Of a DNA stretch of 64,000 bases, positions 61,303 to 64,000 are shown in pieces (within the stretch, counting starts at the first letter, position 1; each line of letters opens with the position of its first letter). This DNA is from a virus: positions 32,200-96,199 of the IMG/VR virus record IMGVR_UViG_3300031715_000002; one strand, 5' to 3'. The translations under genes were made by a program, and so were the position numbers. The notes below the pieces were generated by a model, which made no database searches, had not been told where the DNA came from, and saw only the letters and a program-made list of their open reading frames with translations.

Positions 61303-61720
61303 GGTTGCCTTGCGATTGCAATCCGAAGCGTTCGCAGAGTTTTGCCAAGTCGCGGCGCGAGAGGCTGTGAATTTGCTCCATTGTGATCCTGCTGACGCGT
61401 GGCGCTACTGGCTCCTGCCCCTCTGCTTTCTGTTCAGCAGGCTCGGAAGGCTCTTCCCTGCCTACACCATGCGCTTCGCAGAATGGGGCCAACTGCGGGT
61501 CTGCCAGCGCATAATCCAGCAGTTCTATGCGGCGTGTAGGGGTATCGTACAGACGTGCGAGCACTCGCGATTCGAGCACTCCATGTGGCACCTCTTCCCC
61601 GATCCCGTAATGCTTGTCTCCGATGTTCAGCCCGCAGGACTTCCCGACCACAAACCGGGCCGTGCGGAAGTCGATTGTCTTGACTTGCGGGCGCTTGCAA
61701 AGTAAACGTAGGACGGACAC
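61262..61720 (-). CDS. Small protein with C-terminal SAP-like domain
   Basis: A protein of 152 residues from GTG 61720. The N-terminal 100 residues are mixed alpha/beta; the C-terminal 35 (SRRDLAKLCERFGLQSQGNHAQLQRRLLAM) has the SAP helix-turn-helix DNA-binding pattern (LxxxCxxxGLxxxGxxxxLxxRL). In the head module it could be a DNA-binding capsid accessory. A longer frame reaches to 61759. Confidence 0.6.
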   Translation of the reverse strand: MSVLRLLCKRPQVKTIDFRTARFVVGKSCGLNIGDKHYGIGEEVPHGVLESRVLARLYDTPTRRIELLDYALADPQLAPFCEAHGVGREEPSEPAEQKAEGQEPVAPRVSRITMEQIHSLSRRDLAKLCERFGLQSQGNHAQLQRRLLAMVG

Positions 61721-61783
61721 TAAAGTTTCTCCCTGAGTTTGCTGGCGGGGACTCTGCATCCCCGCCTATGTAAGTTGTTGATT

Positions 61784-62788
61784 CTAATGGGCTGATGCAA
61801 AGAAAACTCCAAGCTCCTTTCCTGTCAACCCAAAGGCGTACGCCTGCTCGCACTCGACGTAATCGCCTGCGATGACTTCCCACCGGTACTTCTTGATCCG
61901 CATCCCGGCTGCGGTCGCGCCCTCCAACCCTTGCCAGTTGAAGGTGTATCCACCGCTGACCACACGCAGCCCCGGAGAGGGCGCGGCGTACGTCAACAGC
62001 GCATTGTTGCCCGCGATGTAGGCGAAGGTATCCGGCGTGGTATCGCTGTTCGGAACGTTGTTCTCCGCGCTGCTGGTTTGAATCGCGCGGGCGACCACAA
62101 CCTCATCCACTTCGAACACTTGCGCCAAGTCCGACTCCTTCACTGTCACGATGCCGGGGCCGGTCTGTCCATACTTCAGACGGTCGGTGATCTCTGCGTT
62201 GGTTTTGAGGTCATTGTAGACCTGCGCGCCAAGCACGAGTTTGTTCGGCAGGTAGCCCGTTGCCTGTTCAATGACGATGGAGGCGTTCAGGATGTCTTCG
62301 ATTGGGGTGGATCCGGCTTGGCTCCACTTCTGGAACTGCCCGGCTGACGGAGTTCCGGTAACGCCGGTGAGGTCTTCGCCCCATACGCCGGTCTTGAAGA
62401 AACTGCTGCACCAATTCACATCGCGGTTGATGAGGGCCTGTTGCGTGACGTAGAACGTCGCGTCCGCATCGGGGTTGAGGCCCTGGTCGCTGTTCGCGCG
62501 GACCTGATCGGGAATCGGCTCCTTAATCGCATAGACTTCGCAATTATAGCTGGCGGTTGCCAGTTTGTAGCCGCCGCCAGCCGCTTCCGCGCCGGGCGCG
62601 CGCAACTGCATGGAGTTGCGGTACATATCGCCGCGATTGAAGATGTAATACAAGTCCGACTTGAACGTCACCGGCATCGGCGGGAAAACGCGACCGGCCA
62701 CGAACTTGTTAAGCTGTTGCTGGTACATGATCGTCAAGTTCGTCAAAGGACGATTGACGTGTACCATTTGTAATGTGGGGGTTGGCAT
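61784..62788 (-). CDS. Major capsid protein
   Basis: A 334-residue protein with a strong AGGAGG site. VNRPLTNLTIMYQQQLNKFVAGRVFPPMPVTFKSDLYYIFNRGD is the N-terminal arm of HK97-fold capsid proteins that keep the encapsulin-like FxxxxxxPVxxQSDxYxxF pattern, and the core has IEDILNASIVIEQATGYLPNKLVLGAQVYNDLK (spine helix and following strands) and the A-domain end GYTFNWQG. It builds the icosahedral head. The 100 bases before it hold the ribosome site and weak stem-loop GCGCA/TGCGC. Confidence 0.9.
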   Translation of the reverse strand: MPTPTLQMVHVNRPLTNLTIMYQQQLNKFVAGRVFPPMPVTFKSDLYYIFNRGDMYRNSMQLRAPGAEAAGGGYKLATASYNCEVYAIKEPIPDQVRANSDQGLNPDADATFYVTQQALINRDVNWCSSFFKTGVWGEDLTGVTGTPSAGQFQKWSQAGSTPIEDILNASIVIEQATGYLPNKLVLGAQVYNDLKTNAEITDRLKYGQTGPGIVTVKESDLAQVFEVDEVVVARAIQTSSAENNVPNSDTTPDTFAYIAGNNALLTYAAPSPGLRVVSGGYTFNWQGLEGATAAGMRIKKYRWEVIAGDYVECEQAYAFGLTGKELGVFFASAH

Positions 62789-62888
62789 GGATTTGCCTCC
62801 TGATTTGTGAAAGCTGAGAGAGAGGGGTTAAAGAAACTGAGAAGAGTTAAGCCTGGGAAGGTTCGGCGCAATACCTCTGCGCTCAGAA

Positions 62889-63266
62889 CTAGCTACCCGG
62901 CTGGAAAACGATTTCGGTCATGGAGCCAGCGGCGCCGGCCGCCAAGGCCCATCCGAGCGTGGAAGCCCCCGAAGTTGAGGGAACGGCCGCGCCGGTCGAA
63001 TCGCACATCACTGCTTCGCCAGCATTGACAGTGCCGTTGCACATGATTTTCGTGATATCGCCGGGCGAGCAGCAGGCGCCCGGCTCCCCAACGTTCGGGG
63101 TGTCCTGAATCACGCTGATGGCGAGTTGCCCGGAGCCGCACTGAACGAGTGCGCCAGTGCTGTCCAGCTTCACGAAGGTGTACTGCCCTGTCGTGTAATT
63201 GGTATCGGTTTGGAAGTTATGGTTTGCCGGAATGGACTTCAAACCGCGAATAAGATCATAAGCCAT
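62889..63266 (-). CDS. Capsid decoration protein (DUF2190 family)
   Basis: A 125-residue protein with the DUF2190 pattern: YTTGQYTFVKLDSTGALVQC, PGDITKIMCNGTVNAGEAVMCDSTGAAVPS and LGWALAAGAAGSMTEIVFQPG. The family binds outside the capsid (gpD-like) and stabilises it. Strong GGAGA site before its ATG 63266. Directly upstream of the capsid gene, as expected. Confidence 0.85.
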   Translation of the reverse strand: MAYDLIRGLKSIPANHNFQTDTNYTTGQYTFVKLDSTGALVQCGSGQLAISVIQDTPNVGEPGACCSPGDITKIMCNGTVNAGEAVMCDSTGAAVPSTSGASTLGWALAAGAAGSMTEIVFQPGS

Positions 63267-63391
63267 TTTGGTTTCTCCTTAATTGCGTGGCTTGCTTCTG
63301 AATTGGAATGGAGCCTCCCGCGGCCTGCGTGAGCCGGGGTGTCGGAGGAAACACTTTGGTAAGCGCTGTGACGTTGGGAGGCAGAGAGTGA

Positions 63392-63874
63392 CTACTGGCG
63401 AGTGCCAACCCTTTGCGCGTATTGATGGTCGTACTCGGCGAACAACTGCGGATTCTCCTTCATTAGTGTGAACGTGGCCTTACCAACATCGCAGTTGTCG
63501 CGCTTGGCGATCTTCTCGACTTCAGCGTTGAAGACGCGCTCCATCGGAATGACGCCATTGCCTTGCCCGCTCTTGCCCACTTCGCCGAATTCGCCGGCCA
63601 GCGCCTTGTCTGCGCTCTTCATCGCATCCAGCAGTTCGGTGTAGTCCTTCGACTGCTCCCCGAACGCATCGGCCATCTTCATCAGACGGATGCCCTTCTC
63701 TTCTGGGGAGCCGGGGGTGTGCGGCAGTTCGGCTTCGGCAACCTTGCTGAACTTGACGATGCGCTCCTGCTTGCGAATTGCAGACAGTTCTGCCTCCGCC
63801 TTGGCCAGTCGGTCCTCATTCTTGGCGATACGGGCGGCTTCTTCTGCATCGCGCTTCTGGGCCTTGCGCTTCAT
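63392..63874 (-). CDS. Scaffold-like protein, probably cut or truncated at the window edge
   Basis: A protein of 160 residues from ATG 63874, helical and charged, KRKAQKRDAEEAARIAKNEDRLAKAEAELSAIRKQER with a C-terminal DYTELLDAMKSADKAL... QLFAEYDHQYAQ: the look of an internal scaffold protein or the C-terminal scaffold part of a head protease. The frame remains coding-like (acidic and lysine-rich) upstream to a TAG at 63995-63997, so the upstream gene may be broken or use another start. Position just before the decoration and capsid genes fits. Confidence 0.55.
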   Translation of the reverse strand: MKRKAQKRDAEEAARIAKNEDRLAKAEAELSAIRKQERIVKFSKVAEAELPHTPGSPEEKGIRLMKMADAFGEQSKDYTELLDAMKSADKALAGEFGEVGKSGQGNGVIPMERVFNAEVEKIAKRDNCDVGKATFTLMKENPQLFAEYDHQYAQRVGTRQ

Positions 63875-64000
63875 CTCTTCCTCGTCCTTGTCATCCTCAT
63901 CCGGTTCGTCATCGGCTCCCGGCTTGTCGGGCTTGTCGCTGCCGCTCTTCTTGAGTTTCGCCGCCTTCTCCGCCTTGGCCAGCAGAACCAGTTTCTAACT

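Overview
The window looks like most of the genome of an uncultured tailed dsDNA phage, or a prophage, with a siphovirus-type virion. It carries a two-part terminase, an HK97-type head set (major capsid protein, DUF2190 decoration protein, gp10-like neck protein, tail terminator), a tube protein, a tail-assembly chaperone pair, a 1053-residue tape measure, a 1575-residue tail hub protein, and collagen-like and beta-helix fibres. Base composition is moderately GC-rich by eye, and genes are packed with ATGA or TAATG overlaps. I see no integrase, portal, head protease, endolysin, tRNA, rRNA or CRISPR array. The host cannot be named from sequence alone.

Layout. At 0-3.9 kb (minus) lie TerS, TerL, a ParB-like protein and small genes. 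At 4.0-6.8 kb (plus) is a rightward operon of a helix-turn-helix protein, several very small genes (some membrane) and an OB-fold-like protein, followed by a strong promoter and a triple stem-loop candidate RNA (about 6.97-7.10 kb). At 7.4-10.6 kb is a decayed accessory patch: a truncated YkgJ-like gene, a broken ISL3 transposase and two frameshifted DNA methyltransferases. At 10.6-19.7 kb (minus) is an early or replication operon: DUF5131, MazG-like, replication organiser, DUF2303, DUF1064 nuclease, an isolated DnaA domain IV and a dCMP-deaminase-like gene, led by a near-consensus promoter at 19.8 kb. At 20.0-21.4 kb an ISL3 remnant has cut a DNA methyltransferase. At 21.4-31.9 kb (minus) is a second early operon: DndC/CysH-like sulfurtransferase, small genes, an AAA ATPase, a probable annealing protein, YqaJ exonuclease, DnaQ-like exonuclease, an intact methyltransferase and a ribbon-helix-helix protein, led by a TTGACA promoter.

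From 32 to 64 kb (minus) is the late region, read from right to left: head genes, neck, a block of glycosyltransferases, a sugar-type methyltransferase and Maf/DUF115-like genes, tail tube, chaperone, tape measure, hub, fibres, and a bifunctional glycosyltransferase ending at a hairpin terminator. A four-gene plus-strand cassette with its own promoter and a perfect palindrome sits between tape measure and hub (44.15-45.27 kb).

TerL faces out of the left edge and the capsid genes enter from the right edge, so the missing portal and protease probably lie across the junction of a circular or circularly permuted genome. The unusual load of glycosyltransferases and methyltransferases suggests modification of both virion or host surface and phage DNA. 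Several frameshifts (13-bp duplication, single-base indels, an 8-G tract) could be real decay, switching loci or assembly errors; raw reads would decide.
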